DNA of 64,000 nucleotides from Nitrospirillum viridazoti CBAmc (GTDB lineage Bacteria > Pseudomonadota > Alphaproteobacteria > Azospirillales > Azospirillaceae), in the NCBI RefSeq assembly GCF_000730165.1, contig NZ_CP022111.1, forward strand, positions 1,943,915 to 2,007,914, written 5' to 3'. Position numbers and translations under genes: made by a program. Shown in pieces: positions 35,858 to 46,002 of this stretch. The stretch's first letter is position 1, and every line of letters begins with the position of its first letter. Under the pieces are notes generated by a model, which was not told the DNA's origin, made no database searches, and was given only the letters and a program-made list of their open reading frames with translations.

Positions 35858-37987
35858 ATGGTCGCCGTGACGACACTGCCTACGATTATGCGGAACACCG
35901 ACCAAGCCCGGGCGGGCAAGCGTCGGCTGGGCTTGGCCGCACGGCTGGGCCTGGCCTTTGGCGCGATCATCCTGGCCATGCTGGTCATCACCGGCCAGAG
36001 CTGGCTGACCTACGCCCGCGTGGACAGCACGCTGAACGGCATCGTCGGCGAGACACTGCCCCGGCTGGACACGTTGGACGCCCTGTCCCGCGCGGCCGAG
36101 GGACTGGCCGGCACCTCCATGGACGCCTCCATCGCCACCACGCATGAGGAGGCGCAAGCCACCCGCAAGGCCCTGACCGTGGCCGAGAAGGCCTTCAACG
36201 ACGCCCTGCGTCAGGCCAACGCCCGGCTGGGCCAGACGCCGCAGCTGGAGGAGCTGCGGGTGCTCGGCGGCCGCTTCTCGGCCCTGCTCCAGGTGCTGAA
36301 CGGGGCGGAGGACGCCCGCTGGCGCCTGCGCCAGGCCGTGGCCACCAGTGAGAAGGCGGCGGCCGAGGCCGATGCCCGGGCGCAGGCCGCCCTGATGGCG
36401 GCGCTGGGTCGTAGTCCCAGCCCGGCGATCCTGTCCGCTTTGGCTGAGATGCGGGCCTTCAACGCGCTTCTCGGGGCGCCGGCCACGGCGGGGGAGGACC
36501 CGGCGGCGGCCAAGGCGGCCCTGGAGAACGCCCTGCAGCATCTGCGCACGACGCAGGCGACCCTGCCCGCCGACACCCGCGCCATCGTTACCGCCAGCCT
36601 GGACATGTTGACCCGCATGGCCTTGGGCGAGGCGGTTCCCGCCACACCCGGCTTCGGTGACGTCACCGCCGGTGGATTGGCCGTAATGAAAAGCCGCCTG
36701 GCCGACGCGCAGGACCAGAGTACCGGCCTGCTGCACCAGAGTGCCGCCATCGCCGCCCGGGTGCAGAAGCTGGGCGCCGAACTGGGCGCCCAAACCCAGG
36801 CGGAGGTGCGCACCAAGGCCAAGGCGCTGGAGGACGTGGTGTCCTTCGCCCGCGGCCTGCTGATCGCCTCCGGCCTGGCGGGTGTCGCCATCGCCGTCGG
36901 CGTGGCGGTGTTCTATGTCGGCCGCAGCATCGCGGGCCGCGTCGCCAACCTGTCGCGCAGCATGCTGGCGCTCGCCGGTGGCGACCTGGATGTCGAGATC
37001 GATACGCGCGGCAGCGATGAGATTGCGGAGATGGCGCGCACCGTCACCGTCTTCCGTGCCAATGCCGTGCAGGTGCGCGAGCATGAAGTGCAACTGGCGA
37101 CCGAACGGCGTGAGTCGGCGGAGAAGCGGCAGGCCGCCATGTCGGCCATGGCCGACAGCTTCGAACAGTCGGTGGGCGGCATCATCGCCGCGCTGGTAGA
37201 CGCGGCGGCGCAGATGACCGCCCTGTCGCAGAGCATGGGCCGGTCGGCCGATGCCACCGCCGAGCAGGCCAACACCGTGGCCATGTCCAGCGAAGCGGCC
37301 TCGCGCAACACCCAGACCGTGGCCGGCGCCACCGAGCAGCTGTCCCTGTCGGTGCAGGAGATCAGCGGCCAGCTGCAGCAGGCCATCAGCATCTCGCAAC
37401 GCGCCAATGAGGAAGCCGATGGCGCCGCCGACATGGTGGAGCGTCTGACCGGGGCCGCGGAGCGCATCGGCAGCGTCACCCGGCTGATCGACGACATCGC
37501 CGGCCAGACCAATCTGCTGGCGCTGAACGCCACCATCGAGGCGGCACGGGCCGCCGCCGCCGGCAAGGGCTTCGCGGTGGTGGCGTCCGAGGTGAAAAGC
37601 CTGGCGGGCCAGACCTCCAAGGCCACGGGCGACATCGCCGGCGAAGTCGCCGCCGTGCGCAGCGCAGTGGGCGCCGTGGTGGATTCCATCCGTCAGATCG
37701 GCGGCACCATCGTGCAGCTGAGCCAGGTATCCAGCACCATCGCTGCGGCGGTGGAGGAGCAAAACGCCGCCACGGCCGAGATCAGCCGATCGATCAGCGA
37801 GGCGGCGCTGGGCGTGGAAGAGGTCAACAGCACCATAGGCCGGGTGCACACCGCCGCCCTGTCGACCGGCGAGTCGGCCGGGCAGGTGCGGACCAGCGCC
37901 CAAGGACTAGCCGACCAGGCCGCCCGGCTGGATGAGGCGGTGCGCCGCTTCCTGAGCCAGGTCCGCGCCACCGAAGCCGCCGCTTGA
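35858..37987 (+). CDS. Methyl-accepting chemotaxis protein
   Basis: This is a 709-residue chemoreceptor. The first membrane segment lies at about 30-48, followed by a large periplasmic helical domain (about 50-330), a second membrane segment at about 333-355, a HAMP domain ([20 protein letters not shown]) and a signalling domain. The signalling hairpin tip [20 protein letters not shown] is near residue 545. The receptor signals to CheA/CheW, which are not in this window. The BMP-family binding protein starts 11 bases after its stop and is probably its ligand-presenting partner. Confidence 0.96.
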   Translation: MVAVTTLPTIMRNTDQARAGKRRLGLAARLGLAFGAIILAMLVITGQSWLTYARVDSTLNGIVGETLPRLDTLDALSRAAEGLAGTSMDASIATTHEEAQATRKALTVAEKAFNDALRQANARLGQTPQLEELRVLGGRFSALLQVLNGAEDARWRLRQAVATSEKAAAEADARAQAALMAALGRSPSPAILSALAEMRAFNALLGAPATAGEDPAAAKAALENALQHLRTTQATLPADTRAIVTASLDMLTRMALGEAVPATPGFGDVTAGGLAVMKSRLADAQDQSTGLLHQSAAIAARVQKLGAELGAQTQAEVRTKAKALEDVVSFARGLLIASGLAGVAIAVGVAVFYVGRSIAGRVANLSRSMLALAGGDLDVEIDTRGSDEIAEMARTVTVFRANAVQVREHEVQLATERRESAEKRQAAMSAMADSFEQSVGGIIAALVDAAAQMTALSQSMGRSADATAEQANTVAMSSEAASRNTQTVAGATEQLSLSVQEISGQLQQAISISQRANEEADGAADMVERLTGAAERIGSVTRLIDDIAGQTNLLALNATIEAARAAAAGKGFAVVASEVKSLAGQTSKATGDIAGEVAAVRSAVGAVVDSIRQIGGTIVQLSQVSSTIAAAVEEQNAATAEISRSISEAALGVEEVNSTIGRVHTAALSTGESAGQVRTSAQGLADQAARLDEAVRRFLSQVRATEAAA

Positions 37988-37998
37988 GGAGAGACAGC

Positions 37999-38970
37999 AT
38001 GATCCGGATCGCCCTCGCGGCCGCACTGTTCGCTTGCACTGCCAGCATCGCCAGCGCTACCGCCTTCAAGCCCTGCGTCGTTTATACCGAGGCCGGCAAG
38101 TTCGATAAGAGCTTCAACGAGATGGCTTATGACGGCAGCCAGACCTTCGCGCAGAAGACGGGCGTCGCCGTGGCCGAGTTCGAACCGGCGGGCGAGGACG
38201 CCTACCCCGGCGCCCTGCAATCCGCCGTCAGCGCCGGCTGCACCGATGTGGCGCTGATCGGCTTCCGGTTTCAGACCGCGCTGGCCGCCTTCGCGCCCCA
38301 ACATACGGACGTACGCTTCACCCTGTTCGATGGCGTGGTGCCGGGCGCCAACGTCGCCTCCGTCCTGTTCGCGGAGAACGAGGGTTCCTATCTCGTCGGC
38401 GTGGCGGCGGCCTTGGCCAGCAAGAGCGGCACGGTCGGTTTCATCGGCGGTATGCCGGCGACGGTGATCGAGCGGTTCGAGAAAGGCTATGCACAAGGTG
38501 TCAAGGACACCCGGCCGGATGCCACGGTGATGACCGGCCTGGTGGCGGGCGATCCCAAGGGCTTTTCCGACCCCTTCGCCGCATCGGAAATCGCGCGCGA
38601 CATGCTGCGCCACGGCGCGGACGTGCTGTTCCCGGCCGCCGGCGTGTCCGGCCTGGGCGCGCTGGACATCGGCCACGCCAAGGGCGCCTTGGGCGTGGGC
38701 GTGGACAGCAACCAGAACTACCTCTACCCCGGCCACATGCTGACCTCGATGGTCAAGCGCCTGGACGTGGCCATCGCCCGCGCCTTCGAGGCCGGCCGCA
38801 GCCAGACCTTCACCTCAGGCATCACGCGCCTGGGCCTGAAGGAGGGCGGGGTGGATGTGGTGGTGGACGCGGACAACCGCGCCGTCTGGACGCCCGCCAT
38901 TGTCGAGGCCGTGGCCCGCGCCCGCCAAGCCATCGTCAGCGGCCAAGTGAGGGTCGCGAGCCCTAGTTAG
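37999..38970 (+). CDS. BMP-family periplasmic substrate-binding protein
   Basis: This 323-residue protein has a signal peptide (IRIALAAALFACTASIASATA). The Bmp/PnrA-like binding fold follows: CVVYTEAGKFDKSFNEMAYDG, LIGFRFQTALAAFA, NEGSYLVGVAAALASKSG, VGFIGGMPATVIERFEKGY and GVDSNQNYLYPGHMLTSMVKR. Relatives bind purine nucleosides for ABC uptake. No transporter permease or ATPase gene is adjacent. It follows the chemoreceptor by 11 bases with a good ribosome-binding site (GAGGAGAG), so it is likely a chemotactic binding protein. Ligand prediction is inference. Confidence 0.92.
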   Translation: MIRIALAAALFACTASIASATAFKPCVVYTEAGKFDKSFNEMAYDGSQTFAQKTGVAVAEFEPAGEDAYPGALQSAVSAGCTDVALIGFRFQTALAAFAPQHTDVRFTLFDGVVPGANVASVLFAENEGSYLVGVAAALASKSGTVGFIGGMPATVIERFEKGYAQGVKDTRPDATVMTGLVAGDPKGFSDPFAASEIARDMLRHGADVLFPAAGVSGLGALDIGHAKGALGVGVDSNQNYLYPGHMLTSMVKRLDVAIARAFEAGRSQTFTSGITRLGLKEGGVDVVVDADNRAVWTPAIVEAVARARQAIVSGQVRVASPS

Positions 38971-38978
38971 TATTCCTT

Positions 38979-39000
38979 GCGGGCGCGGGCATCCGCCCGC
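38979..39000 (+). terminator. GC-rich hairpin after the BMP gene
   Basis: GCGGGCG (38979-38985) pairs with CGCCCGC (38994-39000) across an 8-base loop, followed after a short gap by CGTTTTG. The T-run is weak, so termination is likely but not certain. Confidence 0.5.
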
Positions 39001-39059
39001 TTGCCATCCTCGTTTTGCAGTCCGCTACGCTTCCCACAAAACTCGCGGATGCCTGAGCA

Positions 39060-39796
39060 TCAAACAGCATCATGGAAGATGATGCCCAACGTGTGGCGCT
39101 CGCCGCTACGCAGGCGGCTGACGCCGTGGCGCAGGTTGACCCGGTAGGTGCCGCGTGTTCCCGAGACCGGCCGATGGTGAACGGCGAAGACGACGCCGTC
39201 GCCCTGGCGCAGGGGCACCACGTCCGCCCGCGACTGCATGCGCGGTCGCTGTTCCGTGATCACGAATTCCCCGCCCGTGAAATCGCGCCCCGGTTCCGAC
39301 AGCAGGACGGCAACCTGCAAGGGGAACACCCGTTCGCCATATAGGTCCTGGTGCAGGCAGTTGTAGTCGCCCTGCCCGTAGCGCAGCAACAGGGGCGTGG
39401 GCCGCACCTGGCCGCCCTGGTGGCACAGCGCCAGGAAATCGGCGTGGCTGTCCGGATAGCGCACATTCTCCCCCAGGCGCTGATTCCACCGGTTGGCCAG
39501 CGACGCCAGCCGGGGATAGAGACCGGTGCGCAATGCCTGTACCAGGGGCGGCAGGGGGTAAGCCCAATACTTGTACTCCCCCATGCCGAAACCATGGCGC
39601 CCCATGATCACTCGGCTGCGGAAGCCCTGGTCGCGTGCGTACAGGGATGACAGATCCACACAGGCCCGCGGGGTCAGCAAACCGGGGAGTACGGCGGAGC
39701 CGTACGCGTCCAATTCCCCCGATATGGTCTGCCAATCATAGGCGTCGATGCTGGTCATGCCATCAATGCCAGCGTCCCCGGATCCTAAGTCCTCCA

Positions 39797-39797
<1 letters not shown>
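39060..39797 (-). CDS. 2OG-Fe(II) oxygenase
   Basis: This 245-residue double-stranded beta-helix dioxygenase has the iron ligands HxD at His149-Asp151 and probably His224, with Arg234 for 2-oxoglutarate binding. Core strands are visible in YGERVFPLQVAVLLSEPG, FTGGEFVITEQRPRM and GDGVVFAVHHRPV. Its ATG overlaps the ada stop, so it is translated with Ada. It is more like prolyl-hydroxylase-type (PKHD) enzymes than AlkB. A link to alkylation damage is suggested by the coupling to ada, not by sequence. Confidence 0.88.
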
Positions 39798-40915
<1,118 letters not shown>

Positions 40916-41050
40916 GGTCGTCATCCTGATATGGTGTCGTTCCTGCCCCTGATGTACCCCCGGTCCCCGGCCCCCGACATCCCGGGTCTTGCGGTCAAAT
41001 CCCCGGCCCCGAACCGCACATCGCTCGACATTCCCATAGGTGATTTGACT

Positions 41051-41068
41051 TGACCCCCCTGGGGGGAT
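41051..41068 (+). promoter_or_regulatory. G/C-tract operator of the CsoR-family gene
   Basis: Six C, one T and six G (41054-41066) flanked by TGA and ATAGG lie 12 bases before the ATG at 41081. CsoR/RcnR/FrmR repressors recognise such G-tract palindromes, so autorepression is the likely role. TTGACT just upstream could be a -35 element. Confidence 0.75.
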
Positions 41069-41080
41069 AGGAGTCAAGGG

Positions 41081-41347
41081 ATGACGCACACAACCACCCC
41101 CGACATCCTGAACCGCCTGAAGCGGGCGCAAGGCCATTTCGCCAAGATCGTGCAGATGGTGGAAGAAGGGCGCGACGCCCTGACCATCGCCCAGCAGCTT
41201 CAGGCCGTGGTCAAGGCGGTGGACAAGGCCAAGATCGCCCTGGTGCTGCACCATATCGAGCATCACCTGGAGGAGGCCACCGGCCCCTTGCCCATCCAGA
41301 CCCGGGCGCGGCTGTCGGAAATGGCCGAAATCATCAAATACCTCTGA
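41081..41347 (+). CDS. CsoR/RcnR-family repressor lacking cysteine
   Basis: This 88-residue all-helical protein of the DUF156 family has the core LNRLKRAQGHFAKIVQMVEE and QQLQAVVKAVDKAKIALVLH. Family members sense Cu, Ni/Co or formaldehyde through a conserved Cys (Cys35 in RcnR). The aligned position here is Ala33, and the protein has no cysteine at all. His58 and His62 keep the spacing of RcnR His60 and His64, and His3 is present. The inducer may therefore be different, or the sensor may be disabled. No transporter or dehydrogenase gene follows; the next gene belongs to the replication region. Confidence 0.88.
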   Translation: MTHTTTPDILNRLKRAQGHFAKIVQMVEEGRDALTIAQQLQAVVKAVDKAKIALVLHHIEHHLEEATGPLPIQTRARLSEMAEIIKYL

Positions 41348-41458
41348 TGCCGGCTCTCCGGAGCCATGGTTCCACCAGAGAAAAGCTAATTCCTTAATAG
41401 ATTGCTTTCTACCCCGTACGTGTCCAATGTTTCCGTGGATGCCGTGCGAGGGAATAAG

Positions 41459-42619
41459 ATGAGCGAAGACTGGTGGGATGTGCCCGGGAACCCCTATGCC
41501 CCGGCCCAAACCCGAGGCCCGGCCGTTCTCGAGTCCCCTTCCCCCTCCATCCTCGCGCCACAGGATGGCGACGCCCCTAGCCAGCCCTACACCGCAGCGG
41601 AGCTGCTGGCGCTGGAGGCGACCACCGCCGCCCTGGTGCGATTGGATTGTGGGCTGGCCGCCAGCAGCCGCGCCGTCGCCGCAGGCTGGATCAATCGCAT
41701 GGCCATTGAGGAAGCGGCGGCCTCCGCCCGCCTTAACGGCATTCTGATCGACACGGCCGACCTGCGCCTGCTGGCCTGGGACAGCCTGGACCGCGCGCCC
41801 GATCCCGACCTGGCCCAGGCCCTGCCCCTTTATGACCTCGTACGCCGCATCGCCGCCCGCCACCCCCAGCATCTCTACACCCCCCGTCGACTGGCGGCGC
41901 TGAACCGGACGCGCCTGACCCGGAGCACCGCCTTTTCCCTATGGAATGGGGCGGCCGACGATGTGGAGGCGGAGGAGCGTTGGGCTGTGTTGCAGGCCGC
42001 CTTGGGCCCCGATGACCTGACCCGCCTCCGGGCTGCCCCCGCGCTCACCGGTGCTGCTGGTTTCTTGGCTCACTGGCATCAGGTGCGCGCCGACCGCAGC
42101 GCCGGCGCCGCCCTCGGCCGGCTGCTGGCAGCGTGGTGGCCCGCCCGTCAAGGCCTGGTGGTGGCTCGTCGCCATAACCTGGATGGGGCAACCTTCGAGG
42201 GTTCAGATACCTTCGTCAGCCCGACCCATCCCGCCTTCGCCGGCGGTCCGGTGCTGATGCCCTCTATCGGCTTCCTGGGTCATGCCCAGGAGTACCGGCC
42301 GGATCGGCAGGAGGGTTGGCTGTTGGCTTTTCTCAACGCCGCTACCCGCAGCCTGGCCCGGGGGGAGGTGCTGCTGCGCCGTCTGCGCCTGGCCGAGGTT
42401 AGGCTGGCGGAAGCCTTGCGGCCCAAGCGTTCCACCTCACGGGGGCCGCAGGTGGCGGCCTTTCTCTTGGCCCAGCCGGTGGTCACCTCCGGCCGGTTGG
42501 CTCATGCCCTGGACATGAGCGGAACGGCCGCCCGCACCTTGCTGGATGGGTTGCACAGTGACCGGCTCGTCTTGGAGATTTCCGGCCGCGACGCCTACCG
42601 CGCCTATATGGTGGAATGA
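41459..42619 (+). CDS. DUF1612/RHE_PE00001-like DNA-binding protein
   Basis: This 386-residue protein resembles the rhizobial RHE_PE00001 group found beside plasmid replication genes. EEAAASARLNGILID is a Fic-N-like core in the first third. The C-terminal KRSTSRGPQVAAFLLAQPVVTSGRLAHALDMSGTAA region forms a helix-turn-helix (quoted in part: VTSGRLAHALDMSGTAA). The ATG at 41459 has GAGGGA upstream. Its location next to parAB and the origin fits a role in plasmid biology, but the function of the group is not established. It could also be a transcriptional regulator. Confidence 0.7.
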   Translation: MSEDWWDVPGNPYAPAQTRGPAVLESPSPSILAPQDGDAPSQPYTAAELLALEATTAALVRLDCGLAASSRAVAAGWINRMAIEEAAASARLNGILIDTADLRLLAWDSLDRAPDPDLAQALPLYDLVRRIAARHPQHLYTPRRLAALNRTRLTRSTAFSLWNGAADDVEAEERWAVLQAALGPDDLTRLRAAPALTGAAGFLAHWHQVRADRSAGAALGRLLAAWWPARQGLVVARRHNLDGATFEGSDTFVSPTHPAFAGGPVLMPSIGFLGHAQEYRPDRQEGWLLAFLNAATRSLARGEVLLRRLRLAEVRLAEALRPKRSTSRGPQVAAFLLAQPVVTSGRLAHALDMSGTAARTLLDGLHSDRLVLEISGRDAYRAYMVE

Positions 42620-42671
42620 CGTCCAATAGCTCCGGCCCGCCTTCCAGCGTCGGTTTTTCCGAAAAAACTTC

Positions 42672-42690
42672 GGTAACTGTTCCCTTGAGG
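42672..42690 (+). repeat. Isolated iteron copy
   Basis: GGTAACTGTTCCCTTGAGG is one of the closest matches to the iteron consensus of the origin at 45.2-46.1 kb. It lies alone, 2.5 kb away, just downstream of the DUF1612-like gene. It may bind Rep and take part in copy control or looping. Confidence 0.65.
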
Positions 42691-42715
42691 AGGCGAGCCA
42701 TTTGCGACACTTAGG

Positions 42716-42747
42716 GAAAGAAAAAGCCCCGTCGCGGGGACGGGGCC
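42716..42747 (-). terminator. Rho-independent terminator of parAB
   Basis: GCCCCGTC (42726-42733) and GACGGGGC (42739-42746) form a perfect 8-base stem with a 5-base loop. On the minus strand it is followed by TTTTTCTTTCC. It lies about 66 bases past the parB stop. Confidence 0.88.
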
Positions 42748-42812
42748 GTTTCGAAGTTTTTTCAGAAAAACTGCAGGGGATGAAACCCTGGACCTATAGA
42801 TAAGGCGAACCC

Positions 42813-43811
42813 TCAATCCGGCACATCCAGGCCGCAGCGGCGCAGTGCCTCCGGCAACTGGGCGAACAGCGCGTCCAAGGCCTGCGGCGGCAAACCCGCC
42901 GCCAGGCGCAGGATGGGCCGCCCCTCATGCAACGACAGACGCACCAGCACCTGGCCGGTACGGGACCGGATGACTCGCTCCCCGGCCAATTCCGGTTCCG
43001 CCACCCCTTCCCCCTGGGCCGCCGCCATCAGGGCACGCAGACGCGCGGCAAAGCTCAAATTGTCGTCCACCCCTTTCCCGCTCAATTCGGCCGCGGTTGC
43101 CTCCACGCGGGCGGCCGCCTCTTCGCTTTCCGCCATCAGGCGAGCCAGCTTGGCCCCATCGCTGATCTTCAACGGCCGCGGATCATCCAGGGCGGCAACC
43201 ACCGTGGCTGGCAGTTCGGCGAACTTCAGCAGGTTGGACAGGTGCCCTTTGCTGAAGTCCAGGCGCTCCATCAACTCTGCCCGGCCCATCAGACCGGTAT
43301 CCAGCACGGTCTTCAGCTGCACCGCCCGTTCGTAGGCGGAGATGTCGGCGCGGGCCTCGTTCTCTTGCACCATCTTGATCAGCAGGTCGCGGTCGTCCGC
43401 CTGCATCACCCGAGCCACCACCTTGCGGCCCAATTGGCGGCAGGCGGCCGTGCGGCGGTGACCGGCGATCAGCTCATATCCGTTACCGTCCGCGGCCGGC
43501 CGCACCAGCACTGGGGCCAGTTGGCCGTGGCGCAGGATGTCCTGCACCAGGGTGGCGAAGGCGGCGTCGGCGAAGGCGGCGGTGTGCCGGTCCTGGTATT
43601 GGGTGCTGTGTATGTCGGCCGGATCCAGCTCCAGCAATACGCGGCCACTGTCGCGCAGCGTCTCCAACTCCTTGGCACTGTCCTGGAACACGCTCTCGAT
43701 CTGGTTGACGATCGGGATAGCGGATCGGGGGGAGACGGGCCGCGCCGCCCGCGTGGCCGTCAGGTCGCCGATGGCGTTGTCCAGCTCGGCCATTCTGTCC
43801 TTGCGGCTCAT
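42813..43811 (-). CDS. parB: ParB-family partition protein
   Basis: This 332-residue protein binds the centromere and activates ParA. The ParB/Srx domain carries LELDPADIHSTQYQDRH, YELIAGHRRTAACRQLGRKV and MVQENEARADISAYERAV (box II and the GHRR-type CTP-binding motif). The helix-turn-helix is at GRAELMERLDFSKGHLSNLLKF. Its ATG overlaps the parA stop. The C-terminus (VLVRLSLHEGRPILRLA) is likely a dimerisation strand. It fits a plasmid ParB of the P1/RepB type rather than the chromosomal one, since no gid or rnpA neighbours are present. Confidence 0.93.
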   Translation of the reverse strand: MSRKDRMAELDNAIGDLTATRAARPVSPRSAIPIVNQIESVFQDSAKELETLRDSGRVLLELDPADIHSTQYQDRHTAAFADAAFATLVQDILRHGQLAPVLVRPAADGNGYELIAGHRRTAACRQLGRKVVARVMQADDRDLLIKMVQENEARADISAYERAVQLKTVLDTGLMGRAELMERLDFSKGHLSNLLKFAELPATVVAALDDPRPLKISDGAKLARLMAESEEAAARVEATAAELSGKGVDDNLSFAARLRALMAAAQGEGVAEPELAGERVIRSRTGQVLVRLSLHEGRPILRLAAGLPPQALDALFAQLPEALRRCGLDVPD

Positions 43812-45064
43812 CGCGTCCCCTCCCGCGCCGGCGCGCGCTTCCAGATATCCCAGACCACGCGTTCGATCTCGGCATTCACGTTGTTTAGATATTCAAGGCC
43901 GCGTTCGTAGGTTCGTCGGTTCACGTCGCTGGCCTCCAGCTCGTAATAGCTCTGCTTGAGGTTGCCGGCGCTATCCAGGCCCGTGGTCAGGGCCATGCGG
44001 TTTTCCAGTAGCGTGTCGGCGAAGATGCTGCCCATCCACTTGACCAGCTGGCTCTGGTTGCCATCGGCCGTCTGATATTTGGAAACCAACAGACGCACGG
44101 CATCGAAGGTCTTCACCCGACCGCCCTCGGCTTGCGCCAAGGTGGACAGCGTTTCATAGACCATGCGGAAGAACCGGCCGGCGGAACTGAAGTCCAGCAT
44201 GCTGGGTGGAATGGGAATCAGCAGGAAGTTCGCGGCCATGACGGCGTTGATCGACAGGTAGCTGAGCGACGGCGGGCAGTCGCAGACGATGATGTCGTAA
44301 TCCTGGTCGATGCTGGGCAGGGCGTCCTGCAAGATGCGCCAGAAGCGCAGTTCCCGCTGGCGCATCTGCCGCACCGGCACCTCGAACTCGGTGGAGTACA
44401 GGCCAAGGTTGGCGGGGATGACATCCAAACCGTCCCAATAGGTCTTCTGAATCAGCGGCCGCAGATCGTTGATTCGCTGGCTGTCGTCCAGGGTGAACAG
44501 GCGATACAGCGTGTCCAGCCGGTCGAACTGCTCATCCGGCACGAAGCCGAACAGCGACGTGGCGCTGGCCTGGCTGTCGAGATCGATCATCAACACCCGA
44601 TAGCCTTGCAGGGCCAGGTACTGCGCCAGGTGGACGGAGTGGGTGGTCTTGGCCGCCCCGCCCTTGAAGTTGGCGACGGTGATGACCGACAGCTTTTCCC
44701 CCGCCTCACGATCGCGACCCACGCGATAGCGCACGTCGCCGGTCTGCTGGAACAGCTGGCGGCGAATCTGGTTCACCTCCGCCAGGGTGAAGCCGCGGCG
44801 GTTGTTGCCGCCGATGACGGTGCCCTGGGGGAACTGCTCGTTCTTCAGCAGGGCGCGCAGGTGGCTCTCCGAGATGCGGATCAGCCGGGCCGCTTCCGAG
44901 GTGGGAAATAGGCGCAGGCTCTTGGCGTGGCCGGGATAGGCCTGCACCTCGATGATCTTGCGCTGGATGGCGTCACAGCCTTCCGAATGGTCCAGGAAAA
45001 TTTGCAGGGGGTCGTCGCCGGCCGGCATGGCGCTATCGGCGGGCGCGCTGACATCGGTGGTCAT
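43808..45064 (-). CDS. parA: ParA-family partition ATPase, type Ia
   Basis: This 418-residue ATPase has an N-terminal helix-turn-helix (AARLIRISESHLRALLKNEQ, then GGNNRRGFTLAEVNQIRRQL). The deviant Walker A is NFKGGAAKTTHSVHLAQYL, followed by LMIDLDSQASATSLFG and DIIVCDCPPSLSYLS. The extra helix-turn-helix and the length mark the type Ia class (as in P1), which represses its own promoter. It is transcribed away from the origin and coupled to parB. It moves plasmid copies to daughter cells. Confidence 0.95.
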   Translation of the reverse strand: MTTDVSAPADSAMPAGDDPLQIFLDHSEGCDAIQRKIIEVQAYPGHAKSLRLFPTSEAARLIRISESHLRALLKNEQFPQGTVIGGNNRRGFTLAEVNQIRRQLFQQTGDVRYRVGRDREAGEKLSVITVANFKGGAAKTTHSVHLAQYLALQGYRVLMIDLDSQASATSLFGFVPDEQFDRLDTLYRLFTLDDSQRINDLRPLIQKTYWDGLDVIPANLGLYSTEFEVPVRQMRQRELRFWRILQDALPSIDQDYDIIVCDCPPSLSYLSINAVMAANFLLIPIPPSMLDFSSAGRFFRMVYETLSTLAQAEGGRVKTFDAVRLLVSKYQTADGNQSQLVKWMGSIFADTLLENRMALTTGLDSAGNLKQSYYELEASDVNRRTYERGLEYLNNVNAEIERVVWDIWKRAPAREGTR

Positions 45065-45236
45065 TGGTGTATCCGAGGGGCTGCCAGAGATGGGCGGATA
45101 ATGCCCAACCGCGATCCGAACGCCAACCGCGATCTTCAGGCAAATATGCGGATAACTGACTCATCATCGATTTTTTGGCGATTAGGCGAAAAAATTCGCT
45201 GATGGGATTTCATCAACTGGCTGAGCCACCGCCTTT

Positions 45237-45256
45237 GGTAACTGTAACCTTGAAAG
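45237..45256 (+). repeat. Iteron, direct orientation
   Basis: GGTAACTGTAACCTTGAAAG matches the iteron consensus with a few changes. It is the iteron nearest parA and may place that promoter under Rep control. Confidence 0.6.
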
Positions 45257-45310
45257 CGGGGCGATCGGGACTGGAAACCGTGGCGATCTTCTATTGGACG
45301 CACCCCGATC

Positions 45311-45328
45311 TTCAAGGGAACGGATACC
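45311..45328 (-). repeat. Iteron, inverted orientation
   Basis: Read on the minus strand it is GGTATCCGTTCCCTTGAA, a close consensus match, opposite in direction to the copy at 45237. Confidence 0.7.
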
Positions 45329-45499
45329 AATTTCTGATGTGGGAGGCGTTCCCTCGGAAAGGGCGCATTTCCTGGGTTTTTGCTGAAATACGTATGACGA
45401 GCGCGCATCGATCGGAGGATGGGCTTGAGGGTAAAGCCCGCTCTGGAACCTGCCAAGCCCGACCCCGTGGCCGTTGTCCCTGCCCTTGAAAGGCAGGCC

Positions 45500-45508
45500 T
45501 GTGGATAG
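45500..45508 (-). other. DnaA box candidate
   Basis: TGTGGATAG is the reverse complement of CTATCCACA, one mismatch from TTATNCACA. It is followed by an AT-rich stretch and a further inverted iteron, so it may help load the helicase at this origin. Confidence 0.55.
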
Positions 45509-45540
45509 TTTCCCTAAAAGGATTCAGGGTTAAGGAGATA

Positions 45541-45558
45541 AAGGGTTTAACTGTTACC
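45541..45558 (-). repeat. Iteron, inverted and diverged
   Basis: The minus strand reads GGTAACAGTTAAACCCTT, a diverged iteron in the AT-rich part of the origin. Confidence 0.5.
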
Positions 45559-45601
45559 GCGCCAGAAAACGGCGTTTTTCCAATGGCTTAATAGGGTATT
45601 T

Positions 45602-45825
45602 GGTAACCGTTCCCGCGACTCCTGGTTTCCGAACCCTGGGGCCGCGGACTCCAAACCCTCGGGCCTTGGGTCATCGAACCCTTGGCCTATGGTTTCCGAA
45701 CCCTGGAGCTGGGGAAAATGGTATCCGAACCCTTGAGGGAAAACGGGGCGAGTCGGCCGGAGTCGGTTGCCATACCCTTGATCTTGGTTGCCGTTCCCTC
45801 AATCCCGGTTGCGGTTCCCTTGAGT
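45602..45825 (+). repeat. Main iteron array, direct orientation
   Basis: About nine copies in one direction start at 45602, 45624, 45651 (partial), 45672 (partial), 45691, 45720, 45765, 45786 and 45807. The best are GGTATCCGAACCCTTGAGG (45720) and GGTTTCCGAACCCTGG (45624 and 45691). The last three are spaced by 21 bases, about two helical turns; earlier spacings vary from 19 to 45. Expected binding sites of the initiator at 46163. Confidence 0.88.
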
Positions 45826-46002
45826 TTGGACGGTTGGGCGGGCCGGTTCCGGACTCTGATACCGCGACCCGACTCACCATGGCCCCGAGTCCGCCTGATT
45901 TCACCCCACGGTGATGAGTCGGCTAGGTCTTTCCCCGAGTCGGCTCAAGGGTTCGGTTACCTAAGGTCACGGGTTCGGATACCAGCCGCCGTGTCGACTC
46001 GG
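45749..46002. repeat. GAGTCGG repeat family inside oriV
   Basis: Seven copies of the 8-base motif CGAGTCGG or close variants occur: 45749, 45759, 45915 and 45936 in one direction, 45886 with one mismatch, and inverted copies at 45869 and 45995. They are interleaved with iterons but distinct from them. They are candidates for ParB (centromere) or ParA/regulator binding. Confidence 0.65.

Noticed and set aside
35699..37903. A 734-codon minus-strand frame opposite the chemoreceptor
   Set aside because: Same artefact; the product is a Gly/His/Gln-rich shadow and the plus strand carries all chemoreceptor motifs.
40916..41872. An upstream extension of ada to a 691-codon frame
   Set aside because: The extension runs through the CsoR-family gene on the other strand and has no Ada similarity; the zinc-binding Ada domain begins near 40915.
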